A stretch of DNA of 64,000 bases from an uncultured Gammaproteobacteria bacterium (GTDB taxonomy: Bacteria > Pseudomonadota > Gammaproteobacteria > HyVt-429). Below the pieces are notes generated by a model. That model ran no database searches and had not been told where the DNA came from. It saw only the letters and a list, made by a program, of their open reading frames with translations. A program made the translations under genes and the position numbers. The stretch spans positions 51,926-115,925 of the forward strand of contig CAMYOD010000060.1 of the NCBI GenBank assembly GCA_947259975.1, given 5' to 3'. Positions 57,014 through 64,000 of this stretch are shown here, piece after piece. The first letter of the stretch is position 1; each line of letters opens with the position of its first letter.

Positions 57014-57039
57014 GAAACGCCCCCATCTGGGGGCGTTTC
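57014..57039 (-). terminator. Hairpin between pstS and pstC
   Basis: GAAACGCCCCC-ATCT-GGGGGCGTTTC forms an 11-bp stem, 37 bases after the pstS stop on the minus strand. Its T-tract is short, so it probably acts as an attenuator or mRNA 3' stabiliser, giving more pstS than pstCAB product. Confidence 0.75.
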
Positions 57040-57075
57040 GTGCTCTGTGCGCGGTCCCTCGCGGGCACTGCCTCG

Positions 57076-58047
57076 CTACATTTTCGCGAGCTCTTCCTCG
57101 ACCAATTTCGCTGTCAGCGGAATGTAGCCGTCCTTGATCACCACTTCCTGGCCGGCCTTGGACAGCACCATCTTCACGAACTCCTTCTCAAGCGGCGCCA
57201 GCGGCTTGTTCGGGTTCTTGTTCACATAGACGTACAGGAAGCGGGCCAGCGGATACTCGCCGCTGATGGCGGTTTCCGGAGTGGCGTCGATGAACGGCTT
57301 GCCGTCCTTCTTGGTCAGCGGCACCGCCTTCACGCCGGAAGTCTTGTAACCGATGCCGGAGTAGCCGATGCCGTTGATAGAAGTGGCGACACCCTGCACC
57401 ACCGAGGCGGAACCCGGCTGTTCGTTCACGGTTGCCTTGTAGTCACCTTTACACAGTGCCTTCTTCTTGAAGTAGCCGTAGGTGCCGGAGACCGAGTTGC
57501 GGCCGAACAGCTGCACGCTGCGGTTGGTCCACTCGCCGCTCATGCCCAGGTCACCCCAGGTGGCGATGTCTTTGCCGAGACCGCACTTGCGGGTGGAGGA
57601 GAACACCGCGTCCACCTGCGGAATGGTCATACCCTTGATAGGGTTGTCCTTGTGGACGTACACGGCCAGGGCATCGATGGCGACCCGGATCGGGGTCGGC
57701 TTGTAGCCATGCTTCTTCTCGAAGGATTCGATCTCTTTGTCCTTCATCTTGCGGCTCATGGGGCCCAGGTTCGAGGTGGCCTCGGTCAGCGCCGGCGGCG
57801 CGGTGGAGGAACCGGCGGCCTGGATCTGGATGTTCACATTCGGGTACAGGCGCTTGAACTCCTCGGCCCACAGGGTCATGAGGTTGGCCAGGGTGTCGGA
57901 ACCGACGCTGGACAGGTTGCCCGAGACGCCGCTGGTCTTGGCGTAGGTCGGTACGCCTGCATCGACGGACGGGCCGGCCAGCACCGGGCCGCTGACCAGA
58001 GCGGTGGCGGCGACCGCAACACCGGCAACAAAACTACGATTATTCAT
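57076..58047 (-). CDS. pstS: Periplasmic phosphate-binding protein
   Basis: 323 residues. Signal peptide ([19 protein letters not shown]) then the PstS fold with [49 protein letters not shown] (phosphate-binding loop) and [21 protein letters not shown] 58047 (MNNRSF) is preferred; the track's extra 16 residues come from the leader. Three Pho boxes precede it. First gene of the pstS-pstC-pstA-pstB-phoU unit. Confidence 0.95.
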   Translation of the reverse strand: MNNRSFVAGVAVAATALVSGPVLAGPSVDAGVPTYAKTSGVSGNLSSVGSDTLANLMTLWAEEFKRLYPNVNIQIQAAGSSTAPPALTEATSNLGPMSRKMKDKEIESFEKKHGYKPTPIRVAIDALAVYVHKDNPIKGMTIPQVDAVFSSTRKCGLGKDIATWGDLGMSGEWTNRSVQLFGRNSVSGTYGYFKKKALCKGDYKATVNEQPGSASVVQGVATSINGIGYSGIGYKTSGVKAVPLTKKDGKPFIDATPETAISGEYPLARFLYVYVNKNPNKPLAPLEKEFVKMVLSKAGQEVVIKDGYIPLTAKLVEEELAKM

Positions 58048-58077
58048 ACGCTTAGGTCTCCTGTAAGGTGTAAAAGC

Positions 58078-58095
58078 GTGACATATGTATGACAT
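58078..58095 (-). promoter_or_regulatory. Pho box 1 (PhoB site) upstream of pstS
   Basis: Minus strand ATGTCATACATATGTCAC fits the PhoB consensus CTGTCATANANCTGTCAC, two 7-base half sites 11 bases apart. It is 31 bases before the pstS start. Confidence 0.8.
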
Positions 58096-58121
58096 AGGTG
58101 GCGCAAGTATGGTCCGGCCCC

Positions 58122-58139
58122 GTGACCGTTATATGAAAA
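58122..58139 (-). promoter_or_regulatory. Pho box 2 upstream of pstS
   Basis: Minus strand TTTTCATATAACGGTCAC is a weaker PhoB-type site in the same register, 44 bases from box 1. Confidence 0.55.
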
Positions 58140-58143
58140 AAAT

Positions 58144-58161
58144 ATGACGCTTTTGTGACAG
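58144..58161 (-). promoter_or_regulatory. Pho box 3 upstream of pstS
   Basis: Minus strand CTGTCACAAAAGCGTCAT is a strong match to the PhoB consensus and is 22 bases from box 2. All three boxes are spaced by multiples of 11 bases, so they lie on one face of the helix. Confidence 0.8.
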
Positions 58162-58198
58162 CATCGGGCCCGGCTGAACGCCAGGCCGGGGGCGGGTT

Positions 58199-59518
58199 TC
58201 AGGCGGCACTCGCCTCGCGTTGGAAGACGATATGGCGGGGAAACACGCAACTGAAGGTGCTGCCCTTGTCCAATTCGCTCTCTATCTCGAGGGTGGCGTC
58301 GTGGCGATTCAGAACATGTTTGACGATGGCCAGGCCGAGACCGGTGCCGCCGGTCTCGCGGGAGCGGCCCACGTCGACCCGGTAGAAGCGCTCGGTCAGG
58401 CGCGGGATGTGCTGGGGCGCAATGCCGATGCCGTTGTCGACCACCTCGAGCCGGGCACCGCCCGCGTCGCCCAGCCAATGCACTTCGATGCGCCCGCCGG
58501 CGGGCGTGTAGCGAATGGCATTGAAGACCAGGTTGGAAAGGGCGCTGCGCAGCTGTTGTTCGTTGCCATGCAGCCACAGGGAGTCGTCCACCTGGGTCGT
58601 CAGGGTCTGGTCTTTTTCCGCGAGCAGGGGTCGCGCGTCCTCGGCGACGCCGGCAATCAGTGACGGCACGGAGACCGGGTCGCGGGGTGGCGATGAGGTG
58701 CTTGCTTCCAGTTTGGCCAACAGCAGCAGATCTTCGACGATGGACTGCATGCGGCGGGATTGCTCCTGCATCAGCCCCAGCGACTCACCCCATTGCTTCA
58801 TCAGGGCGTCGTCCACCTGGGCCTCGTCGCCCAGGGTCTCGAGAAATCCGCTTATGACAGTCAGCGGTGTGCGCAGTTCATGGGAGACGTTGGCCACGAA
58901 GTCCCGGCGCATCTGTTCCAGCTTGTGCAGCCGGGTCACGTCGCGCGCCACCAGCAACAGCCGACCTTTACCGTAGGGCACGATATGTACCTGTAGATAC
59001 AGCGCCTCGTTGGCAGGGGAGGGAAACTCCGCCGGCTCGGTGAAATCCGCCCTCGCCAGGTAGGTCACGAATGTCGAGTGACGGATCAGATTGGTGATTT
59101 TCTGGCCCACATCCTCATCGGGCTTGAGGCCCAGCAGACGCTCGGCGGAATTGTTCAGCCACTCGATCTCGCCGCCGGTGCGCATGACGACCGTTGCGTC
59201 CGGCATGGCGCTGGCGGCTTCCTGAAACCGGTCCAGCATGGTGGCGAGTTTGCGCCGGCCCTCGCGCTGCTTCTTCAGCAGCAGGTAGAAGTGATGGTAG
59301 ATCTCGCCCCAGATGCCGGTGGCCTGGGGCGGTTCCGCGTCGCTGCGGGTGCGCAGCCAGTTTTCGAACCGGTACAGGTTGAGCAGATGCCAGCCGAGAT
59401 AAATGAGGGCACCGCCGAGCAGGAAGGCGGCGATCTGCCCGGCGGCAGCGCCCAGCAGCAGGCTCAGCAGGGCGACGCCCAGCGCCCGCCAGATCTCGTC
59501 GACCCAGGGGTTACCCAA
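58199..59518 (-). CDS. phoR: Phosphate-regulon sensor histidine kinase
   Basis: 439 residues. Two membrane helices at the N-terminus (ALGVALLSLLLGAAAGQIAAFLLGGALIYLGW), a charged linker, a PAS domain (ATVVMRTGGEIEWLNNSAERLLG), phosphoacceptor ANVSHELRTPLTVISG, and an HATPase domain (NAIRYTP, DNGIGI, GTGLGLAIVKHV). No large periplasmic domain, as in other PhoR proteins that sense via PstSCAB-PhoU. Two bases separate it from phoB. Confidence 0.94.
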   Translation of the reverse strand: MGNPWVDEIWRALGVALLSLLLGAAAGQIAAFLLGGALIYLGWHLLNLYRFENWLRTRSDAEPPQATGIWGEIYHHFYLLLKKQREGRRKLATMLDRFQEAASAMPDATVVMRTGGEIEWLNNSAERLLGLKPDEDVGQKITNLIRHSTFVTYLARADFTEPAEFPSPANEALYLQVHIVPYGKGRLLLVARDVTRLHKLEQMRRDFVANVSHELRTPLTVISGFLETLGDEAQVDDALMKQWGESLGLMQEQSRRMQSIVEDLLLLAKLEASTSSPPRDPVSVPSLIAGVAEDARPLLAEKDQTLTTQVDDSLWLHGNEQQLRSALSNLVFNAIRYTPAGGRIEVHWLGDAGGARLEVVDNGIGIAPQHIPRLTERFYRVDVGRSRETGGTGLGLAIVKHVLNRHDATLEIESELDKGSTFSCVFPRHIVFQREASAA

Positions 59519-59520
59519 GT

Positions 59521-60210
59521 CTAGTCACCTGCGGAAAATCGATACCCGGCACCGCGCACCGTCTGGATGAAGCGATCATAGCCATGAGGTGCGAGACATT
59601 TTCGCAGGCGGCGGATGTGCACGTCCACCGTGCGTTCCTCGACGTAGACATTGCGGCCCCAGACCCGGTCCAGCAGGCGTGCGCGACTGTGGACCCGCTC
59701 CGGATGGCCCATGAAATATTGCAGCAGGCGGAATTCGGTGGGGCCCATGTGCAGGGCCTCGCCGTTGGAGGTGACCCGGTGGCTTTCCGGGTCCAGGCGC
59801 AGACCGTTGGCCTCCAGGGGTTCACCCTCGGGAATCGGGGAGACCCGGCGCAACACGGCGTTGATGCGGGCCACCAGTTCCCGGGGCGAGAACGGCTTGG
59901 TGACGTAGTCGTCGGCGCCGCTGTCGAGCCCGCGGATCTTGTCAGTTTCCTGGCCGCGGGCCGTGAGCATGATGATGGGGAGGTCACGGGTGGCATCGTC
60001 CTTTTTCAGACGGCGCGCCAGCTCCACCCCGCTCAGGTCAGGCAGCATCCAGTCGAGCAGCACCAGGTTGGGGTTGTCGTCGGCGATCGCCGTCTGTGCT
60101 GTCTGGGCATCCGCCGCCTCCACGGTATCGAAGTCCGCGCGTTCGAGGGCGAAGCGCAGCATGTCCCTAATCGGGCGTTCGTCGTCAACAATCAGTATCT
60201 TGGGACCCAT
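59521..60210 (-). CDS. phoB: Phosphate-regulon response regulator
   Basis: 229 residues: receiver domain with [14 protein letters not shown], phosphorylated Asp in [13 protein letters not shown], and Lys in [12 protein letters not shown], then an OmpR-type winged helix ([39 protein letters not shown]). The receiver and DNA-binding domain match PhoB by [36 protein letters not shown]. First gene of phoB-phoR, itself followed by pstS on the same strand. Confidence 0.95.
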   Translation of the reverse strand: MGPKILIVDDERPIRDMLRFALERADFDTVEAADAQTAQTAIADDNPNLVLLDWMLPDLSGVELARRLKKDDATRDLPIIMLTARGQETDKIRGLDSGADDYVTKPFSPRELVARINAVLRRVSPIPEGEPLEANGLRLDPESHRVTSNGEALHMGPTEFRLLQYFMGHPERVHSRARLLDRVWGRNVYVEERTVDVHIRRLRKCLAPHGYDRFIQTVRGAGYRFSAGD

Positions 60211-60354
60211 TGCATCGGCTCATGTCACGAAAACGCCATTTCACACCATACAGATTACAGTTCAATGACGGTAGGGGCCGCGATGGGAAAATCGGTATAC
60301 TTGCGCCCTTTCGGACCGTTGGGGCCAATCCCCCCCAATGCAACAGGTGGAATA

Positions 60355-60726
60355 ATGCCAGAGCGTAAACCCAAACCGACGGATATCAAACTGCACCAGA
60401 AATCCCGGGTCCTGGAGATCAAGTTCGACGATGGGTCGGAATTCAGTCTGCCCTGCGAGTACCTGCGGGTGTATTCACCCTCGGCGGAAGTGCAGGGCCA
60501 CGGCCCGGGCCAGGAAGTGCTGCAGGTGGGCAAGGAAAACGTCAATATCGAGCAGATCGAGCCGGTCGGGACCTACGCAGTGTGTTTGCATTTCGACGAC
60601 GGCCATAACACCGGCATCTACTCCTGGGATACCTTATATAGATTAGGCAAGAATCAGGCGAGCGAATGGCAGCGTTACCTGGATCGGCTCAAGGAAGCCG
60701 GCCGCGAGCGCAAAACCCAGGCGTGA
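60355..60726 (+). CDS. DUF971-family protein (GBBH-like N-terminal domain)
   Basis: 123 residues: PTDIKLHQKSRVLEIKFDDGSEFSLPCEYLRVYSPSAEV and YAVCLHFDDGHNTGIYSWDTLYRLG, the conserved core of DUF971, also found at the N-terminus of gamma-butyrobetaine hydroxylases where it binds zinc. It ends 18 bases before ubiE and often neighbours ubiE in gammaproteobacteria. The long ORF upstream in the track is spurious; ATG 60355 follows AGGTGG. Confidence 0.88.
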   Translation: MPERKPKPTDIKLHQKSRVLEIKFDDGSEFSLPCEYLRVYSPSAEVQGHGPGQEVLQVGKENVNIEQIEPVGTYAVCLHFDDGHNTGIYSWDTLYRLGKNQASEWQRYLDRLKEAGRERKTQA

Positions 60727-60744
60727 GGTTCTGATTAAGAACGC

Positions 60745-61503
60745 ATGATGGACAAAGATAACCCCAAAACCACCCACTTCGGTTACGAAGAGGTGCCCGA
60801 AGCGGAGAAGGCCGGGCGCGTCGGCGACGTGTTTCGTTCCGTGGCGAACAAATACGACGTCATGAACGACGCCATGTCCTTCGGTGTGCACCGCGTGTGG
60901 AAGCGCTTCGCCATCGAGCAGGCCGGCGTGCGCCGCGGGCAACGTATTCTGGATGTGGCCGGCGGCACCGGTGATCTGGCCGCGAAGCTGGCCACCCGGG
61001 TCGGTGACACCGGCAAGGTGGTGTTGGCGGACATCAACGAGGCCATGCTCGCCCGCGGCCGCGAGCGGCTGGTGGAAAAGGGTCTCGTCGGCAACGTGGA
61101 ATACGTGCAGGCGGATGCGGAAAACCTGCCGTTCCCGGACGATCACTTCGATTGCATCACCATCGCCTTCGGCCTGCGCAACGTCACCCGCATTCCCGCG
61201 GCACTGGCCTCCATGTTCCGGGTGCTGGCGCCGGGAGGCAAACTGTTGGTGCTGGAATTCTCCAAGCCGGTCGTGCCCGGCCTGGGTTCCCTGTACGACG
61301 CTTATTCATTCAGCGTGCTGCCGGTCATGGGTAAGGTGATTGCCAAGGACGAGGCGAGTTATCGTTATCTCGCCGAATCCATCCGCAAACACCCGGACCA
61401 GGAAACCCTCAAGGGTATGATGCAGGACGTGGGCTTCGAGCGGGTGGGTTACTTTAACCTGTCCGGCGGCATCGTCGCATTGCACAAGGGTTATAAGTTT
61501 TAA
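60745..61503 (+). CDS. ubiE: Ubiquinone/menaquinone biosynthesis C-methyltransferase
   Basis: 252 residues. C-methylates demethylmenaquinol and 2-octaprenyl-6-methoxy-1,4-benzoquinol. Signatures: [46 protein letters not shown] at the N-terminus and the SAM motif [16 protein letters not shown] near residue 75, then [20 protein letters not shown]. Two Met codons start the track ORF; both keep the family N-terminus. First of ubiE-ubiJ-ubiB. Confidence 0.97.
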   Translation: MMDKDNPKTTHFGYEEVPEAEKAGRVGDVFRSVANKYDVMNDAMSFGVHRVWKRFAIEQAGVRRGQRILDVAGGTGDLAAKLATRVGDTGKVVLADINEAMLARGRERLVEKGLVGNVEYVQADAENLPFPDDHFDCITIAFGLRNVTRIPAALASMFRVLAPGGKLLVLEFSKPVVPGLGSLYDAYSFSVLPVMGKVIAKDEASYRYLAESIRKHPDQETLKGMMQDVGFERVGYFNLSGGIVALHKGYKF

Positions 61504-61539
61504 AAAGATCTTTGCGCCTTTGCGGCTAACAAACCTCCG

Positions 61540-62154
61540 ATGAAACTCCCGCACCTAATTGCTACGCTGTCCGATGAAATCGCCAACCGCATTCTGCGGT
61601 TGGACCCGGACACCCTCGAACGTCTGGGGACACTGGAAGACAAGATCATCGCGCTGCGTCTGGGCGAGATCGACCTGATTATTTATCTACAGCCGTCGTC
61701 CACCGGGTTTCGCGTGCTGAGCGAAAGCGAACGCGAACCCGACGTCACGCTCACCGGCACTCCGTTCGCGTTCGCGCGCCTGGCCAGTCAGCGCGAATCC
61801 GATCCCAGCCAGTTCACCTCCGGCGAACTCAAGATCGACGGCGACACGGAGTTGGGACAACGCTTCAAGCGCATCCTCGGCCAACTCGATATCGATTGGG
61901 AAGAGGTCGCCTCCCGTTACGTCGGTGACGTGGTGGCACATCAACTCGGCAACATGGCCCGCGGTCTGCGGCAGTGGGGCCGCGAATCCAGTGAGGTGCT
62001 CGGCCAGGATGTGGCGGACTATCTGCAGGAAGAAAAGCAGACCCTGGCCAGGAACGAGACGGTGGCGCAGTTCATCCACGACGTGGACGTACTGCGCGGC
62101 GACGCCGACCGGCTCGAGGCGCGCATCCGCCGGCTGCAGGAACAGGACACATGA
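61540..62154 (+). CDS. ubiJ: Ubiquinone biosynthesis accessory factor UbiJ
   Basis: 204 residues with an SCP2-like lipid-binding fold (LDPDTLERLGTLEDKIIALRLGEIDLIIYLQPSSTGFRVL) followed by helical segments (VAHQLGNMARGLRQWGRESSE, IRRLQEQDT). UbiJ binds ubiquinone intermediates in the Ubi complex with UbiK. The stop overlaps the ubiB start by four bases. Confidence 0.92.
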   Translation: MKLPHLIATLSDEIANRILRLDPDTLERLGTLEDKIIALRLGEIDLIIYLQPSSTGFRVLSESEREPDVTLTGTPFAFARLASQRESDPSQFTSGELKIDGDTELGQRFKRILGQLDIDWEEVASRYVGDVVAHQLGNMARGLRQWGRESSEVLGQDVADYLQEEKQTLARNETVAQFIHDVDVLRGDADRLEARIRRLQEQDT

Positions 62155-63803
62155 TTCGCCTCGGCCAGATCCGCCGTCTGGCGCGCATCACCCAGGTCTT
62201 CGTCAAACACGGCCTGGACGATTTCGTCGTCGCCATCCATTTGTTCCGCCCCTATCGTTTCGTCCTGCACCTGATGCCCTGGCGCTGGCGCAAGTGGGTG
62301 CGCCAGCCCCGCGCGGTGCGCCTGCGCGAGGCGCTGGAAGAGTTGGGCCCGATCTTCGTCAAGTTCGGCCAGATGCTCTCGACCCGCCCGGACCTGTTGC
62401 CCGAGGACATCGCCTTCGAGCTCGCCAAGCTGCAGGATCAGGTGCCGCCGTTTCCCGGCAAGCAGGCCGTTGCCGTGATCGAGGCGGCCTACGAGGAGCC
62501 CCTGGAAAATCATTTCAAGGAGTTCGACAGCGAACCCATCGCCTCGGCGTCCGTCGCCCAGGTGCATTTCGCCCGGCTGCACGACGACACCGAGGTCGCG
62601 GTCAAGGTGTTACGCCCCGGCATCAGCAAAATCATCGAGCGGGATCTGGCGCTGTTGTACACGCTGGCCGGGCTCGCCATGCGCTACGCGCCGGATGCGC
62701 GGCGTCTGCGGCCGCGGGAAATCGTCGACGAGTTCCGCAAGACCCTGGGCGACGAACTCGATCTCATGCGCGAGTCCGCCAACGCCAGCCAACTACGCAA
62801 CAATTTCACCGGTTCCGAGCTGCTGTACGTTCCCAAGGTGTTCTGGGACCACACCCGCTCCGAGGTGATGGTGATGGAACGCATCAGCGGCATCCCCATC
62901 GCCAACGTCGATGAGTTGATCGCCAGCGGCATCGATATGCGGCGCCTGGCACACAACGGCGTGGAGATCTTTTTCACCCAGGCGTTCCGCGACGGCTTCT
63001 TTCATGCCGACATGCACCCGGGCAATATTTTCGTCAGCGCCGACGGCCAGTACCGGGCGGTGGACTTCGGCATCATGGGCACCCTGGGCGAGGCGGACAA
63101 ACGCTACCTGGCGGAAAACTTCATCGCCTTCTTCAATCGCGACTACCGCGCGGTGGCGGACGCCCATCTGCGCGCCGGCTGGGTGCCGGCGGACACGCGG
63201 CCGGAGGAATTCGAGGCCGCGATCCGTACCGTGTGCGAACCCATCTTCGCCAAACCCATCAAGGACATCTCCTTCGGCCGCCTGTTGATTCGCCTGTTCC
63301 AGACCGCACGCCGTTTCAACATGGAGATCCAGCCGCAGCTGGTGATGCTGCAAAAGACCTTGCTCAACATCGAAGGCCTGGGGCGGCGGTTGTATCCGGA
63401 TCTCGATCTGTGGGTGACCGCCAAACCCTACCTGGAACGCTGGGCCAGTGAACAACTCGGCCCGCGCGCCTTCGTGCGCACGTTGCGCAAGCAGCTGCCG
63501 CACTGGTGGCAAATGCACCCGGAGATGCCGGGCCTGGTGCACGGCTTCCTCACCAAGGTAAGAGACGACGAACTCAATGTAAGCTGGCAGTCGGAACAAA
63601 TCGAGGACCTGCGCCGGCAGGTGACCGCCAATCAGAAGCGTTTGTTCTTCGGCATCACCGGCGCGGCGCTGATCATCTCCGGCGCGATCACCGCCACCCT
63701 CGGTGAACTCACACCGCAGTTTTTAGGCGTGCCCGTCATCAGTTGGGCCCTCGCCGCCGCCGGCGCCATCGTGCTGCTCAGTGCCTGGCCGCGTTCACAG
63801 TAG
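62151..63803 (+). CDS. ubiB: Ubiquinone biosynthesis atypical kinase/ATPase UbiB
   Basis: 550 residues of the ABC1/ADCK family. KxGQ-type motif in PIFVKFGQMLSTRPDLLP, the Ala-rich nucleotide loop ASASVAQVHFARLHDDTEVAVKVLRPG, catalytic loop HADMHPGNIF and metal site VDFGIMG, with two C-terminal membrane helices (LFFGITGAALIISGAITATL and ISWALAAAGAIVLLSA). Supports quinone extraction from the membrane. Completes ubiE-ubiJ-ubiB. Confidence 0.96.
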   Translation: MIRLGQIRRLARITQVFVKHGLDDFVVAIHLFRPYRFVLHLMPWRWRKWVRQPRAVRLREALEELGPIFVKFGQMLSTRPDLLPEDIAFELAKLQDQVPPFPGKQAVAVIEAAYEEPLENHFKEFDSEPIASASVAQVHFARLHDDTEVAVKVLRPGISKIIERDLALLYTLAGLAMRYAPDARRLRPREIVDEFRKTLGDELDLMRESANASQLRNNFTGSELLYVPKVFWDHTRSEVMVMERISGIPIANVDELIASGIDMRRLAHNGVEIFFTQAFRDGFFHADMHPGNIFVSADGQYRAVDFGIMGTLGEADKRYLAENFIAFFNRDYRAVADAHLRAGWVPADTRPEEFEAAIRTVCEPIFAKPIKDISFGRLLIRLFQTARRFNMEIQPQLVMLQKTLLNIEGLGRRLYPDLDLWVTAKPYLERWASEQLGPRAFVRTLRKQLPHWWQMHPEMPGLVHGFLTKVRDDELNVSWQSEQIEDLRRQVTANQKRLFFGITGAALIISGAITATLGELTPQFLGVPVISWALAAAGAIVLLSAWPRSQ

Positions 63804-63970
63804 ATCCTCTACTCCTGTCGACCACGCGCGCCAGATGAGGCGAGGGCTTTCCATGCCGGGTCATCGTTCCGTTACCTTGAATCCGTGGGCGTTTTAAAGT
63901 AAACAAGGTATCAACGTCACCCGAATCCGCCTTTGCGCGGTGGCAGGATCGCCAACCACAGGAGGCCGGC

Positions 63971-64000
63971 ATGCATAAGCCGTTGTCTTTAGGGAAGAAG
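63971..64000 (+). CDS. Start of a gene cut by the window edge
   Basis: ATG 63971 lies 6 bases after AGGAGG and reads MHKPLSLGKK to the edge. Too short to identify; the 167 bases between ubiB and this start show no other feature. Confidence 0.45.
   Translation, partial: MHKPLSLGKK

Overview
The window is a dense, GC-rich chromosomal segment of a Gram-negative bacterium, most likely a gammaproteobacterium. The order glnE-ilvE-waaF-waaC-waaG-waaP, the pairs dapF-DUF484-xerC and ubiE-ubiJ-ubiB, and the cluster phoB-phoR-pstSCAB-phoU all follow gammaproteobacterial (Pseudomonas/Chromatiales-like) gene orders. Pyrophosphate-dependent phosphofructokinase beside a membrane pyrophosphatase is a trait known from methylotrophic and some autotrophic or sulfur-oxidising gammaproteobacteria. 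The exact lineage cannot be read from the sequence. I see no prophage, integrase-bearing island, rRNA, tRNA or CRISPR array; the mobile signal is limited to small palindromic intergenic elements.

Layout. 1-12.8 kb: the end of glnE, ilvE, a zinc-ribbon protein, then a tightly overlapping lipopolysaccharide core operon (waaF, waaC, galE, a rubredoxin-reductase-like flavoprotein, a GT2 glycosyltransferase, waaG, a double-kinase WaaP protein) and waaA. 12.8-17 kb: SGNH hydrolase, then pcm / rhodanese / TolC / NTF2-like on the minus strand. 17-19.1 kb: a TPP riboswitch and thiC. 19.2-26.3 kb: HDOD protein, TPR protein, exported MsrA, small conserved proteins, glutaredoxin, and a CheY-like regulator with a hybrid histidine kinase. 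26.6-29.7 kb: a small orphan gene behind a sigma-54-type promoter, convergent with an operon of two DUF1538 membrane proteins, a PII-like protein, a CBS protein and a Cys-containing unknown. 30-38.3 kb: housekeeping genes (yrfG, nudE, cysQ, dapF, xerC) mixed with small unknowns and palindromic elements. 38.3-43.3 kb: a membrane-embedded spermidine-synthase-like protein, a second exported PCMT, a YbaK-like protein and Cys-rich or Pro-rich unknowns. 43.3-50.1 kb: soluble pyrophosphatase, proton-pumping pyrophosphatase, PPi-phosphofructokinase and adenylate kinase. 50.1-60.2 kb: hemB and the complete Pho/Pst system. 60.3-63.8 kb: DUF971 and the ubiquinone genes ubiE-ubiJ-ubiB.

The most unusual content is the pyrophosphate/adenylate energy region. 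Adenylate kinase carries a roughly 190-residue histone-H1-like Lys/Ala tail, PPi-phosphofructokinase carries a short Lys/Arg/Thr-rich N-terminal tail, and three heptamer-based inverted arrays (units like ATACAAG) punctuate the hppA-ppa-small gene run. Other notable points are the DUF1538/PII-like/CBS operon, two copies of a palindromic element whose outer stems differ but still pair (one holding a nested palindrome), a fused double LPS-kinase, three phased Pho boxes before pstS, and a waaF gene with no ATG/GTG/TTG start that keeps its N-terminus.
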